DNA of 64,000 nt from Argentina anserina (lineage: Eukaryota; Streptophyta; Magnoliopsida; Rosales; Rosaceae), in assembly GCF_933775445.1 (NCBI RefSeq), contig NC_065876.1, positions 19,530,001 through 19,594,000 of the forward strand, read 5' to 3'. Under the pieces are notes generated by a model. The model was not told where the DNA came from. It was given only the letters and a program-made list of their open reading frames with translations, and searched no databases. The first letter of the stretch is position 1. Every line of letters begins with the position of its first letter. Shown in pieces: positions 33,801 through 45,347 of the stretch. The position numbers and the translations under genes are program-made.

Positions 33801-35185
33801 TCCAGATGAAACAACCGGCCCCTCAGATACCCCCGACCAATTAAATCCCCGGTGAGAAGATCCTGAAATATCACATACATAGGAAAAAATGTTACAGAGC
33901 ACTTAGCATTAGCGTTCAATTGGGGAACATATATCAAATGATAAAATAAAGCAGGTACATAGAGCACATTGTGAAGCTCTATTGTGGGAGTAATACGAAC
34001 TGACCCTTTCCCTAAGACTGGAAAGGCCTCACCATTAGCATTAGTCACATAGGGTACTGGTGGAGGAGACAATATGGTAAAATAAGATTTGTCATAAGTC
34101 ATATGATCAGATGCACCCGAATCAATAATCCAAGTATCAAAACCAACAAAGTTAGAAATATTTAAAGCCATACCAATTTTGCCACGGCCGGCGATGGATG
34201 CGGAAGGTATTGCGCCGCCGGCTGTATGATGATCATGTCCCACCACACCATAGATATCAGGTTCCTGGACGAGCTGAATAGCTGCCTTCGCCTGAGGACG
34301 AGAATGAGGCCTTTTAGGCCGAAGGTGAGGATACAACTTCCAACAGGTCGCACGAGCATGGTTAGTATCATGACAATAAGAGCAAGGAGGGCGGGGTTGA
34401 TTCCCGAAGCCTGGTGGTGGTCCTCGTTGATGAGGTGGAGCTGAAATGGCCTGTTGAAGGGGTGGTGCGGAAGAACTAGCGCGAATAGTAAGACTGGAAA
34501 CGTCAATTTGTGTCTGATGAAGGCTTTCCTGGTGAGATTCATCCTTACGGATATATGTGAAAGCTGCAATGAGACTAGGGGATTCGGTCTGCCGGAGCAA
34601 TTCCCCTTTCGCACTGTTATGTTTTGCATCAAGACCTTTCAAGAAATGGTGAACTCGTTCAAGCTCCTTCTCACGTTGGTACCAAACAATATCCTCTTGA
34701 TGTTTGATCATGCAGGGACGTTTCATATCAATCTCAGCCCAAATATTTTTAAGTTTGGTGAAATATTGCGCCACCGGTTGCCCATCTTGTTGCATTGCTA
34801 AAGCAGTGCACATTAACTCATGAACCTATATGAAATCAGAGTCATTAGTATATAAACCTTCAAGTGTCAGCCATATTGCCTGCGCAGTGTCGCATGCTTC
34901 TACCAGATCAATGATCTCGTCATTCATAGCTTTCCACAAGATGGACATGACAAGGCCATCATCGTCATCCCACTTAGTGTAGGCAATAAGATCATCGGGA
35001 CTAGGAGCTTTAGTTACGCCGGTTACATGCCCCATCTTGTGCATGCCTCGAAGATGAGCCGTCATAAGTCATTTCCATTTACGGAAATTAGTCCCATTGA
35101 GTTTAGTTCCTCCAAATGACCCACTGTCAGAACTCTTGACAGATACTTCAAATTTCGGAATATCAGCTTCGTCTCTAGAACCCAT
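30847..35185 (-). pseudogene. Copia gag-pol polyprotein with five lesions
   Basis: The gag start is ATG at 35,185. Domains in order: gag with a CX2CX4HX4C knuckle (CSYCHDTNHARATC, near 34,370), protease (WIIDSGASDHM, near 34,120), GAG-pre-integrase (LWHRRLGHPS, near 33,700), integrase core (HSDVW, RSDNGG, EQNGVSERKNR), RT (KARLVAKGFTQ, FDVKNAFLHG, YVDDMIV) and RNase H (LYCDNKAAI). Breaks: in-frame TGA at 35,069-35,071, TAG at 34,826-34,828 and TAG at 31,138-31,140; a frame change at a 9-C run (33,329-33,337) in the integrase; and a one-base loss near 32,212 before the RT. The three stops each look like single C-to-T or G-to-A changes. The element cannot encode its own proteins. Confidence 0.92.
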
Positions 35186-35318
35186 TGAAAAGAAATGAAA
35201 AATCAGGAATTATACAGCGGAAACACAAAAAAAAAACGAAATGAACCTATCGCAGGTGCACGGGCACCGTCGGTGCACCAGCGCTGACAAAGGTGGCCGG
35301 GTCGGATTTGACCGGGTC

Positions 35319-35426
35319 GGGTCAGATCTGGTCGGGTCGGATCTAGATTGGGCCGGGTCAGATCTGGTTGGGTCGGATCTAGATTGGGCCGGGTCAGATC
35401 TGGTCGGGTCGGATCTAGATTGGGAC
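35319..35426. repeat. 36-bp tandem repeat in the Copia leader
   Basis: Three units beginning GGGTCAGATCTGG at 35,319, 35,355 and 35,391, rich in GGGTCGGATC words. They lie between the primer site and the gag start. A shorter GCAGCGGCGATCCACGA repeat follows at about 35,495-35,550. Confidence 0.85.
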
Positions 35427-35978
35427 GGGCCGGACGGGTTGAATGTAAGCTGGGCCGGGCGGGTCGAATCCGGGTCGTTTTGGATTTGCAGCGAGATGCA
35501 GTGGCGATCCACGATTTGCAGCGGCGATCCACGACTTGCAGCGGCGATGTGAAGTCCCTTTCAAGACCGGTGGAAGCGGTGGAGGTCTTCTCAGCGGCGG
35601 CAGACCAAGGAAATCGCCGGGGTATTCTCGGACCGGGAGGAGACGGCCGTTTAGGAGAGGAAGATGACGCCGGCGGCGTCGTTTAGGGGTCGGAAGTCTG
35701 CAACAAGGCAGAGTAGGACCAGGCAGAGGTGATACCGGCGCGAGTGATGCAGTGATACCGGCGCGGGACCGTGGAGGTTTCTGTGAAGGTGTCGGGATGC
35801 AAACGTGGAGGGTTTTTTGAGTGAACACAGTGCGGTTCTACAAGACTGCACGCTGAGGGATGGTCACACAATGCAAGAATCTTCTCGGAAATAAGAAAAT
35901 TGGCTACCAACTGAGAATACCAGCCCAGTTCACACCCAAACAGAAAAAACTAAAAATCCCAGGTAAAAACAGAGCAAT

Positions 35979-35990
35979 GCTCTGATACCA
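35979..35990 (-). other. Primer-binding site of the Copia element
   Basis: The minus strand reads TGGTATCAGAGC, an exact complement of the plant initiator tRNA-Met 3' end, directly after the 5' LTR. Confidence 0.9.
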
Positions 35991-36187
35991 ACTTGAATAT
36001 AGAGGTTTGTATATTGATATTTTCTCTTATGAATTGATACAAGACTAACCTATCTATTTATAGGGAAGATGAGAGAATATTGTACTGCTGTTTAACACTA
36101 ATTCTAATAATTAAGCATAGCTGTTAACTCCACCATGAGTAACATGCTCATGCTCCTAACACAGCTTCTTTCCAGCTCACTCCAACA
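35991..36187 (-). repeat. 5' LTR of the Copia element
   Basis: 197 bp. It starts TGTTGGAGTGAGC on the minus strand and ends TATATTCAAGT at the primer site. Confidence 0.95.
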
Positions 36188-36192
36188 AAAAC

Positions 36193-37090
36193 TATGCAAG
36201 ACAATGTGTTATTAACTAAATTGATATGTTTAGTCATATATCAAACCATAATTGTTTTCTCACTTTGTCATTTGAAGCAGCATGTATTACGGACATGAAA
36301 TTATCAAAGAGAAGAAAACAAAACGCTGAAACTTAAGCAGCAATTTATGATATATAATTGCATTATACTCATTTCTTAACAGAGCATTCACTAAAATTAC
36401 CCCCATAAAACGGTAGCAGCATGAAGCAATATTGGAATTAATACTGGTCGGATCAAGTACTCTTTATCCTTGTTAAAGTGAAACATGCTCGAACTGTAAT
36501 ACAAACGATTATTCCAAGCCGTAAACATATTGATGACACCCTTGCAATATGAGTCACTCTGTTTAATCATCACTGTGGAAAGGCAATATGAAGCAAAAAT
36601 TGAACTTACCGCCCACAGTTTACTGAAAAGTCATGACATTTTATTACCACAGTTTACTTAAACTATGGTACTTTCCACACAGGAAACTGTTGGCCTTTCA
36701 GTTTTTGCATGTATTGGTAGAGAGGGTTCAAGGTAACAGCATCTAAGCACAAGGGAAGGATTTCCCTTTCATTAATACATGCATCAACAAGCTGAAGGTT
36801 CTACAGTTCACCAAATACAAAGCCCAATTGTACAGACTGATTATATAATTTCAGCAAATGAAGCATATCCTACATGATCAAAGTACAGACTGATTTTCAG
36901 CAAACGAAGCATGTCCTACATAATTAAAGTACAGACTGCAGCAAATGGAAGCAGAAGAAGACTAAGGAAAGATGAAAGGGGAGAAACCCCTGTAATAATA
37001 CTGGAAACAACAAACTACACTTGCTTCGGCAGATAAACCAATTGCAGCAAATAAATAAAGAGGGCATGCAGTAAGACCTCTTAGCAGCAT
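36193..37090. other. Unassigned AT-rich DNA
   Basis: No supported gene. A pair of near-identical words (AGCATATCCTACATGATCAAAGTACAGACTG and a close copy) occurs at about 36,862 and 36,907, a small tandem duplication. Confidence 0.35.
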
Positions 37091-37744
37091 TCAGAGCTGT
37101 GCTGGCATTGCGAATCTGCACATAGGACACAAGTGATGGATGTTGAGCCACCGGAGAATGCAATCTCCATAGCAGGGCAGCCTAGTAACCACTAACCACC
37201 AGTTGTTCATCAACATAGTCCTCCATCCAAACAAAGGGCACATATTTCTCCAAGTTGTGATCCATCAAGGCTCGCTCTTTCCAAGTCCCCAATGGACTCC
37301 CTTGTTGCAGGTCTATATTCTGGGACTAGTGTCAACGGTATCCGAAGGAACAGTAGCAATAAACTCCCATATCTCCAAAAAAGTGGCGAAATCGGTGGAT
37401 TCAGCCGCGTCAACAACCTCGGCTAACTGCGGAATTACAAAATCTTCTAACTAGACATTTCTGGGTGAAACATACCTCCTAAATAATTCAATTATTTGGC
37501 TGCGGAAGGGGGAAGGATTCTCCTTGAATGCTGAGAGATGGACCCAAATATCCCTTCCACATATGCCGATTAACGTGGGGTAAGTTAATGGCCAGTCACG
37601 GCTAGTCCGGCCACCAATTCCTTTGCAAAAGCCGATCTGGATGAGGATGTACTGGTCGTCGTACCCGTCTCTGTCTGGATATGGACAGCTCTCTTGCTTC
37701 ACCCTGAACTGCCTGGTGTTGAAATATGATAAAAGATTGAACAT
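37091..37744 (-). pseudogene. RING-H2-like pseudogene
   Basis: The N-terminal 97-codon frame (37,451-37,744) is followed by a TAG and then open sequence (LEDFVIPQLAEVVDAAES). After a frame change comes PATRESIGDLERASLDG and EICALCLDGG, the first CX2C pair of a RING finger. After another frame change comes LPCYGDCILRWLNIHHLCPM + CRF, the second half, ending with TGA at 37,091-37,093. Between the half-sites the expected H-x2-H/FH segment is missing (LPC-YG-DCI). With one stop, at least two frameshifts and a lost zinc ligand, it cannot make a working E3 ligase. Plant RING-H2 genes form a large family, so the parent cannot be named. Confidence 0.6.
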
Positions 37745-38620
37745 TCGTATTAACTAGAACTTGTATTCAAAAACAATCTACAACTTGTACGTCGTTTGTT
37801 CTTTGCATGCTTCAAAATTAAGAAGGCGTAAGATACAGATTTGAACCAACGCATTTGCTCCAATAAGCATTGCAAGATGGCAACATATACATTTGCAATT
37901 ACAAGCCTAAGATACAGATTCAAGTCACAGAATTGTCCAAGCAAATATGGCTTATAAATACCGCAGTTATTGATTTTTCAACAGAAACAGCGTTCTTCAC
38001 TTCTTGAAGTTTGTATCTGTAGGCTATTTTGGTCCTCCCTGGAGTGTATATCAGTCCGGCCTGCTATTGTTCTCTCTAGCTGACATGTATGTCCTCGCTG
38101 TGAATGACCTCAACGCTAAGCTTCTCATGCTTTGACATGCCTATGCATTATGATCGATAACTCTCAGCTGATGTTCAAAACAAAAGCCACAAGTCTTCTT
38201 TGTATGTGGCTAAATTTCATAATACAACTATGGCATAAACAATTATACATGCAAACCAATGACAGAGATGCATCAAACATGGACTCTTCATTCAACAACC
38301 CAAAACTTTTTGATAGATGAAGCCGTCCATAGTCGTTTAACCATTATAATGATATTACATTTTAACAATTGAATTGGATTTCAAGATTCTAACAAAATGA
38401 AGAATGGAGCTTTTAACTCCAAAAAGAATAAAAAAGAGTCATATATGCCCCTTTTAAGGCTTGAATCCTCTTAAGTTTGATGATACAATGAAATCATAAA
38501 CAGTCACATATTCATACAATGAAATCAGAATCAGAATCATAATTTTAATCATTCTGTTTGGTTAAAAATTAATCTATATTTCTTAACAATACAAAGAGTT
38601 GCAAGACCAAGTATTAGATC
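37745..38620. other. Unassigned DNA
   Basis: No supported gene. Short open frames at 37,750-37,944 (minus) and 38,132-38,320 (plus) lack domains. Confidence 0.3.
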
Positions 38621-38625
38621 TATCC

Positions 38626-40076
38626 TACATATTTAAACATTCAGCTAGCGTCACACAATTAACCCTGTAAAATGTCATCGTTAGTATATAATAAGTAGCG
38701 ATCATTCAATCTGGGGAATTGAAGGGAACTCTAAACTTTTAGTGTTAACAAATAATGGGGAGTTTGAGATTGATTATTAACTACTAAAATAAAACATAAA
38801 TTACTATTTACATGATCGACTTCTATTTACCAAACTAAACCAAATTCACCAATGCACCACATAATTACAAGTTTGGTTCTATCATGCATTCTAATTCATC
38901 TGATTACATACTTTTAGACAACAATACAATTAGAGCCTTGTGGAACATCTAATCATGCAAGATTTCTATTGACGTTTAGGTTGACTTAGGGCCTCACCTA
39001 AATTGCATGCAATCAAGTTTAATAACACTTATGGTAGAGATCAAACAAGATTACATTTAAGCACCAAATTTCCAGAATTTCTCACTTTAATTAACACAAA
39101 CCGAACCTACTTAGGGTATGATTCGATTTTTGTCAATATGGATGATGAAGATAGCACTCAAATACACTCTTAGGGACTGCATTCAACTACTAAATTTGTA
39201 TGCACATATCTGAAAATTATCTAAGAGTAAGTAAAAGAAGAGTAGAAAACAACACTGGAAATACAAACTTCAATAATTATAAGAACATAGATTCGACATA
39301 GTCTCAAAAACATATCAAATACAATATGAAATTTCTAAAACAAATTAAAAACCTATACTTCCACATAAACAACAACGTACAATCTTCATAGATAAATAAT
39401 TGTGTAGCTAAGAAGAAGTGATGATTTTTCTTTATGAATGACGAGCTATTTATAGAACAGTTTAGGCTCCTTGAATATTATGGCTTGGACTTTTTCTCTT
39501 CGATTTCTTTCACTTATTTTAGTCATTGGTGGGTCCTTTGATAAATTCCTTATTTTTCTCCTTTTTAGGTGTCTTCTTCTTTCTTTATTTTCCTTTTTTG
39601 CTTCTTTTCCTCTATTTTTTTTTCTTCATTCTAGCTACACAATCTCATCTTTAAAATCTGAAAATAATAAAAGACAAGAATAAAGACAAGTAAGTTACGG
39701 AGTAGGAAAGTACGATTAGGAAAGTTACAGAATAAGAGTTTCAGTTCAAGTAGGATTTTCCCAAATGGTACGTTTTCTAGTCTAAAAGGATTTCTAATGC
39801 AAGTAGGATTCTCAATATATCACAAATGTTATAGAAATGCCGATTAATGAAGACTCTTAATTTAACTAGGATTTCTAGTTATACAAGGAATCCTACTCTA
39901 AATAGGACCCTCGACAATTTCTATGTTTTCAACCTGTTTTAACACCAAAATACAACCAACGTCACTATAGACTCCTAACACGACTAAATGACTCAATACT
40001 ACAACAATAAAAGCTAAAAAAGTACAACTGGAGGTAAAAATATGTTAAGAACGTCACATAAAGTGCTCCTATCACA
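38626..40076 (-). mobile_element. Probable solo LTR, Athila-like Gypsy
   Basis: The right end (minus-strand start) reads TGTGATAGGAGCACTTTATG, and a matching TGTTGATAGGAGCACAAAGTG begins the LTR of the Athila-like element at 53,426. The left part shares CATCGTTAGTA...ATAAGTAGCG...CTGGGGA with 51,205-51,240. The 5-bp word TATCC occurs at 38,621-38,625 and 40,077-40,081, consistent with a target duplication around a single LTR. The left end is TA rather than TG on the plus strand. Confidence 0.7.
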
Positions 40077-40081
40077 TATCC

Positions 40082-40872
40082 ATGTTCTTATTTAGGCAGT
40101 CAAAAGCCAAGGGGGAGCAATTACGAAGCTTAGATCAAGACTATCATCATTCATTAATGCATGTACCAAAAGATTTATGAATACACGACATAGCAATATC
40201 AATAGAGGACAAAGTTTGTATTCAACTCAATTTATATGAGAACTTTATATAAAGATCCTAATTGATTCTCTAATAACAACCGTACAAACTTGTTAGTCTC
40301 GATCAGCACTATCTCCACATCATACAAGCTTGGTTTAGAGTTGGGAAACGCTTCCCTTCCATGGCCATATGTTCTAATTTCAAAAGGACAATATTACAGT
40401 GACTTATAAATAGCATCTCGTGGTTCATAAGATCTCAAAATTTAAGCATCAAATATAATAGTGCATATACATTAACGCAAAGACTGTAAGGTCTTACAGC
40501 TTCAATTTCGATATCAAATAGGCGAAGGCATTCCTGTAGGTAAGCCAGGGATTCTGACGATATCGCGGTAGTTTGATCCGGTGGCGTTGTGGTGACACCC
40601 AAGCCATACAACATGTCACATTTGACTCAAGCTCTCTTTCTTAATTAGGGTTTTCGATGAAAGAGAACACTTGATCGATCCCATTAGATATTCAAGTACA
40701 CATGCAATTCTGGAATATAACAAAGACCCAACTACTCAGTTTTGCTTACCCAAGAATTTTCTAGGTTAAGGTCAATTGGTCCTTAGTTCTTCAAGACGAC
40801 AGAGAAAAGAAGTTCTTCAAAATCTGATGGTTGGAGACAAGATTCTGAATAGGCTCCGGTTTTTATAACTAG
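40082..40872. other. Intergenic DNA with one possible minus-strand first exon
   Basis: At 40,498-40,614 the minus strand opens with ATG and runs 39 codons (MLYGLGVTTTPPDQTT...) to GAAGCT|GTAAGA, a good donor site. A second frame across the same bases is also open, so coding status is doubtful. Nothing downstream confirms it. Confidence 0.25.
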
Positions 40873-41792
40873 TTAAGAAGCACAGATACGAACACGAGTG
40901 TCCGTATTAGACACAATATGATACGTGAACACGTAAGGTGAAAAATATTCTGGACACGGACACGTGATGGACACATTAATTAATTATTAATTTTAATATA
41001 TATTATATTTACGTATATACATTTAATTTAAAAAGTATGATACTAGATAAGTAAATAATTAAGATGAAAACCTTTTGAAGGGTAAAATAGACAGTACAAA
41101 CAAAGTGATACATCTGGATAAAGTCAAAACCATTGGTATTTGAAATTTACTTATCCCTCAAACCCGTGAACTACTCCCTCAGATCTATCCACAATCCTCT
41201 CATCTCCTCTCTTATCTCTCCACAGATGCTTTCAGACCAATAACACTCGGAATCCTCTTAATTCTCTTTGACCCAAATCCAAGAGAAGGGATAAACAAGA
41301 GGATCACCTAAGCTCTCGATGGAATCCTCCCGTATTGTGGTCAATTTCAGGAGTCCCCAAGATGACTCCATCATCGACCCTTTCCTTGTCGAGGCTCTCC
41401 ACAATCCTCACCACTGTCTTACCATTTTGCGCATGGAACTTGATATACAAAGTTTTTGGATAGTTCTGATAAGCTGCAATTTGAGTATCCATGTTTCCCA
41501 ACCTCCTACTCCCCTAGATCTATATGCAATTGAATTACAAAGGAGAAGAAGAAGAATAACAAAGAGAACCGATCGATTCAATTTTTGGAGTTTCGCCAAC
41601 CCAATCGAAGAGTACGAGTGTCGTATTTCACTTCTATGCATGTCCGCGTAGGCTACTGGCATGTCTGATTCTCGTCTAAATACAATACGCATGTCCGAAC
41701 GTAGTTTGGTGTGTCAAGCATATATGTATCTGTATCCGTATCCATATTCGGCACTGGATCCGCCATCATCTTACCATGTTTGTGCTTCTTAG
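40873..41792. mobile_element. hAT-type element, copy 2 (920 bp)
   Basis: Left end TTAAGAAGCACAGATACG; right end is the inverse of CTAAGAAGCACAAAC. Flanks are ATAACTAG (40,865-40,872) and ATAGCTAG (41,793-41,800), an 8-bp duplication with one change. Termini and GGACAC/GTGTCC sub-terminal words match the element at 1,004-1,566. It is about 350 bp longer. Extra DNA at about 41,150-41,640 includes CT-rich, UTR-like sequence and an overlapping pair of open frames (41,319-41,651 plus, 41,304-41,501 minus) with no known domain. There is no transposase. Confidence 0.75.
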
Positions 41793-41800
41793 ATAGCTAG

Positions 41801-42214
41801 GCCCCTAAAATTCTTCAAATTCCTGCTACTAATAAAATCCTTATAAATCTTATTAAATACCATCAGATTTAGAAAAGAGTTTTTTAAATCTTAACTGAAT
41901 ACCACAAGATTTTAAAAAAATTCTATAAATCTTAATTGAATACTCATAGACTATAAATTCAAAACAATCCAACAGATTTCTAATTGAATACTTTTTTTTT
42001 TGTGTTTTGGGAGACAAGAAAAGAAGAGAAGTGAGATGTGGTTCCATGTTCCTACACAATTTCATTTATTTATCAGAGTGGGGCTATCCGAATTGGGAAA
42101 GAGGATATTTTACCCAAAAACAGCAAAAAAAACAAAAAACAATTCAAACCACCTAAGATTACAATCAACCCAAAATGAACAGCCTCACCTTAAAACCCCA
42201 AAATCATTCTTCGA
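41801..42214. repeat. Degenerate short repeats
   Basis: From about 41,830 to 41,990 a word of the form AAATCTTAATTGAATAC followed by CAYAAGATTT recurs every 40-50 bases, four to five times. No gene is supported. Confidence 0.5.
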
Positions 42215-42566
42215 CTCTCATTGTCATGGAGAATGGCCAAATAGCCGAAAGCTAATGAATGTGAGAGTTTTGGGTTTTGTCATTTTGGGATGTCTTTTTT
42301 AGTTGTTGTTTTATTTTGCTTATGGGTGTTATTGTTGTTGCTTAGAATGCCCAGGTGCTCAATCTGAGTATGCAGGCAAGTCTGATTCATGTGAAGGATG
42401 CCACAATCAACATATTTGTGCCACTGCTCCAAAGGGCACTGGCCTAGGTTTCTTTTCTATCTCTCTATCTTTTGCTTATGTTTTGTTATGTGCTCATGTT
42501 CTGCTTTAACTGCAAATTTTGAGCTTGGTGCCAGTTATTGAATGTGATAAATTGTTTTCAAGACAA
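42215..42566 (+). pseudogene. NBP35 duplicate, first part
   Basis: Clear similarity to 24,610-24,960 of NBP35: the start codon (42,227), both small coding exons, the 75-nt first intron including its acceptor, and the start of intron 2. The first exon has lost two bases (GAAGATGCT becomes GAAAGCT), which shifts the frame to an early stop. A Pro in the cysteine motif region is His. All four motif cysteines can still be read in the second exon area. Retained introns show that this is a DNA-level duplication, not a retrocopy. Similarity stops at about 42,566 and resumes at about 48,019. Confidence 0.9.
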
Positions 42567-44000
42567 AGATGTATGCTTTAGTTGATGTGGAGGTTTCAAG
42601 TATTGTCTTGCGTTAGTTGATAGTTTAATTCTCAGCACTACTTTCATCTTTGAAGTTGGAGAGCAGAACTCAATTGTTTTATTACCTTGCATTAGTTGAT
42701 AGTTTACTTCTCAGCATTACAGTCATCTTTGAAGTTGGAGAGTAGAACTTAGTATTGAATGTGCTGATTGGTAAAATTGATCGCTTGTTATGTTGTAGAA
42801 AACTCTGTGTCAATTTTTTCCCCACGACTTAAGATAAGGGCAGAATTGTGTGAATATGATGATATCTTGAAGTTTTTTTTTTGTTTTTGAGAAATGACGA
42901 GTCGTCGTAGATATATTGATCAGAATCAGTTGGTACGATACATCATAAACACACTCCCGCCCTTATCATCAGGCAATGTAATTGAGAGTGCACGACCTAA
43001 CTAACAGAGGTTCTTCAACCCACCTTGTCAACCTTCACTTGACAGTTTTACTAATAGAGCGTGCAACCCACACATTGTTAGTTATTGCTTGGACCAAGAA
43101 CTGTGAAAAAAAACTGCAAAAATTACCAATGTCTTTCATGCCTATGCCTTTACAGAAACTCAGCCAACCCGTCTCCCATCTCTTCCTTACAAGTCCTTCA
43201 AGGCCTTAATGTCTTTCATTGCCTTGTTTTGTCGGATCAATGATACCCGCCATGGTCGTTGCCGAATCATGTTTACGCAGAATTCCACATGAAGACTCAT
43301 CTCAAGTCGGGTCAACGGGTCATGAGTTGTTCATCCTTTCGTGGGTGGAATCAAAGAATGATTGCATCCTTTCATCTTCGCTTAGTTGTTCATGAGTTCA
43401 TCTTCTTCAATTTATTGAAGAGAGAAGATACGGCTGGCGATGTGCAAAGAATGGTGTTACAATTTGGTGTGTGCAAGCCTAGGATTAGAAATGAATTTTG
43501 CTAATAACCAGTTGACAACTCATGTACATGAAGGAATTCAATGAACTTTTGGTAGGCAGGATTGATGTGAGTTACTCACAAATTAATACTTGTGTTACTC
43601 TCACGTGGGTAGGGTTACCTAACACTAATCTGAGTCATGCTTGATGGGGATGACTGTATAAGGAGGCACTACTCCCTACCATCAAAATTCTGGGTTTAGA
43701 CCAAAGATGAATCAATAGCAATATGATTCTGCACCCAAATTATCAGAACCCAAAGATGAATCCATTTCTAGTTTTATTATGTAATCAATTAAAATTAAAT
43801 TTTGCAACTAAATTCTTAATTACCCACAGGTCTCCCTGCATGATCTGGGTTCATCCTTCATAAATCTCACAACCTCTATAAGAAAAGCTTCTTCCAAGAT
43901 TCAAAAAACCAAATTTGAAACCCTACATAAATCCCACAACCTTCATAAATAAAACCTGAAACTCATTCTCTGAAAATCGAGTATAAACGTTTTGGTTGCC

Positions 44001-44057
<57 letters not shown>

Positions 44058-44738
44058 CAATATGCAATTTCTAAATTCAAATCCCAAAATCGACTTTTAA
44101 TTACAGATTTATTAAGAAAGAAAGAAAGAAGAGAGACAATGAGAGGAGGAGGATGAAAAAGATGGTGGTAACCTGGGAGATCGACGTTCTGGAGAATTTG
44201 ACTGTAAAAAGTGAGAAATGAAGAGATAAACCAGAGGGGTACTATCTTGGGGTCTCAGAAATGAGCACCCACGATAACACAACTTTGTGAGGCTGAGTGA
44301 AGGGACCTAGTGCTAGCTTGTGCCATTTATCCTAATACCCGTTCACACCAAACGTATGACAAATTATTAGTACCTCTTATATAAGGCAATACCAGTTAGT
44401 ACTGTTAAACAAACATGCACTGTGTACCAGTTCTAGAGTAAATCTCCTGAGGACAATTAATGAGCTCACAATATGCCACGTAAGTAATAGTTGAGTATAG
44501 ATAATTTTCAAAACCTTTAAAATCTTGTGAAATTCATAGTAAATAGTTTCGGCCCTCGAAAAATTCCCAAAAAAACTTCAATCCCTCAATCTCATAAACT
44601 CTATCCACCCACATTTTTTTTTTGCATATTTACATCCATGTGATAAGGTTGCCTTAGAAGAGATATAAGAATAAATAGCATTGATTAACCTGAATCATCA
44701 GATCTCACCATACTTCCATCTCAGCCCTACATTTTTTC
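42567..44738. other. Insert DNA inside the NBP35 duplicate, left part
   Basis: No recognised gene. A tandem duplication of about 80 bp lies at 42,610-42,755 (GTTAGTTGATAGTTTA...CATCTTTGAAGTTGGAGAG twice). A T-run at about 42,874-42,888 followed by TTGAGAAATGACGAG looks like the poly(A) end of a minus-strand retrocopy. (GA)n of about 50 bases is at 44,006-44,055. An open frame at 43,259-43,504 has no known domain. Confidence 0.4.
44006..44055. repeat. (GA)n microsatellite
   Basis: About 25 GA dinucleotides without interruption. Confidence 0.95.
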
Positions 44739-45347
44739 TGGATTTAGTTTTGCTCACCCCCTCTCTTAGGGGGTCATATTACCACCCAATAAGATGTTGT
44801 CATCCATATAGAGCTTAACCATAGTTAACTCATGGTTAATTTAATTAAAATAACTATTATCATAAAAGTAAACAAAATTAATATTAGCATTTATATTTCA
44901 GTAATTATAATTAATTTCTTCTTTAGTTCTTTATCTATTTCAGTTTCAATTTCTTTGAATCTGATGAATATAAGAGATCAATTTGTTCTGGATTCGTAAA
45001 ATATTTGGTGTTTTAGTGTTTTATACAATTCTATTGTCAAGAGTGAAATTGTTGGCATCTGATTTAATCAAAACCCTAAATTTTGCTCAATTGTTTATAT
45101 AATGAGCTATGTGTGTATTCATTGCTATGTAAACAAAAAATTGAGTTGATCTAGTGTTGATTAATCATAAATACTGTAATTATAAGTAATAATATCAAAT
45201 TATATTTTTACTTTTCTGATAATGGTTATTTTAAATTTTTCATTAGATTAACCATGGGTTAACTATCATTTAAGCTCTATATGGATGGCACCATCGTATT
45301 GGGTGATAATATGACACCCCAAGAGGGGGGTGAGCACATTAAATCCA
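44739..45347. mobile_element. MITE with long (about 100 bp) terminal inverted repeats
   Basis: The left arm (44,739-44,840) starts TGGATTTAGTTTTGCTCACC. The right arm (45,243-45,347), inverted, starts TGGATTTAATGTGCTCACC. Both then share GGGGTCATATTA/GGTGTCATATTA, CACCCAATA, CATCCATATAGAGCTTAA and GGTTAAT over about 100 bases, with some mismatches. The centre is AT-rich and non-coding. Long TIRs suggest a Mutator-like MITE. I could not fix a clean target duplication: both flanks are T-rich. Confidence 0.8.

Larger units (their letters stand above)
30643..36187 (-). mobile_element. Complete Copia LTR retrotransposon, recent but dead
   Basis: Flanked by AAAAC on both sides (30,638-30,642 and 36,188-36,192). 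The two LTRs (35,991-36,187 as 5' LTR, 30,643-30,839 as 3' LTR) are both 197 bp and differ at only three positions by eye, so insertion is recent. The primer site TGGTATCAGAGC (35,979-35,990) directly follows the 5' LTR. The polypurine tract TTGAGGGGGAG (30,840-30,850) directly precedes the 3' LTR. The LTR starts TGTTGGAG but ends AAGT rather than CA. Gag-protease-integrase-RT-RNase H order on the minus strand defines Ty1/Copia. Confidence 0.95.

Noticed and set aside
35319..35426. CRISPR-like repeat array
   Set aside because: Units are contiguous without spacers and lie in a plant retrotransposon leader; no cas genes exist in the window.
35203..35910. Proline/arginine-rich open frames on both strands
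   Set aside because: They lie in the Copia leader, across tandem GGGTCGGATC repeats, upstream of the gag start.
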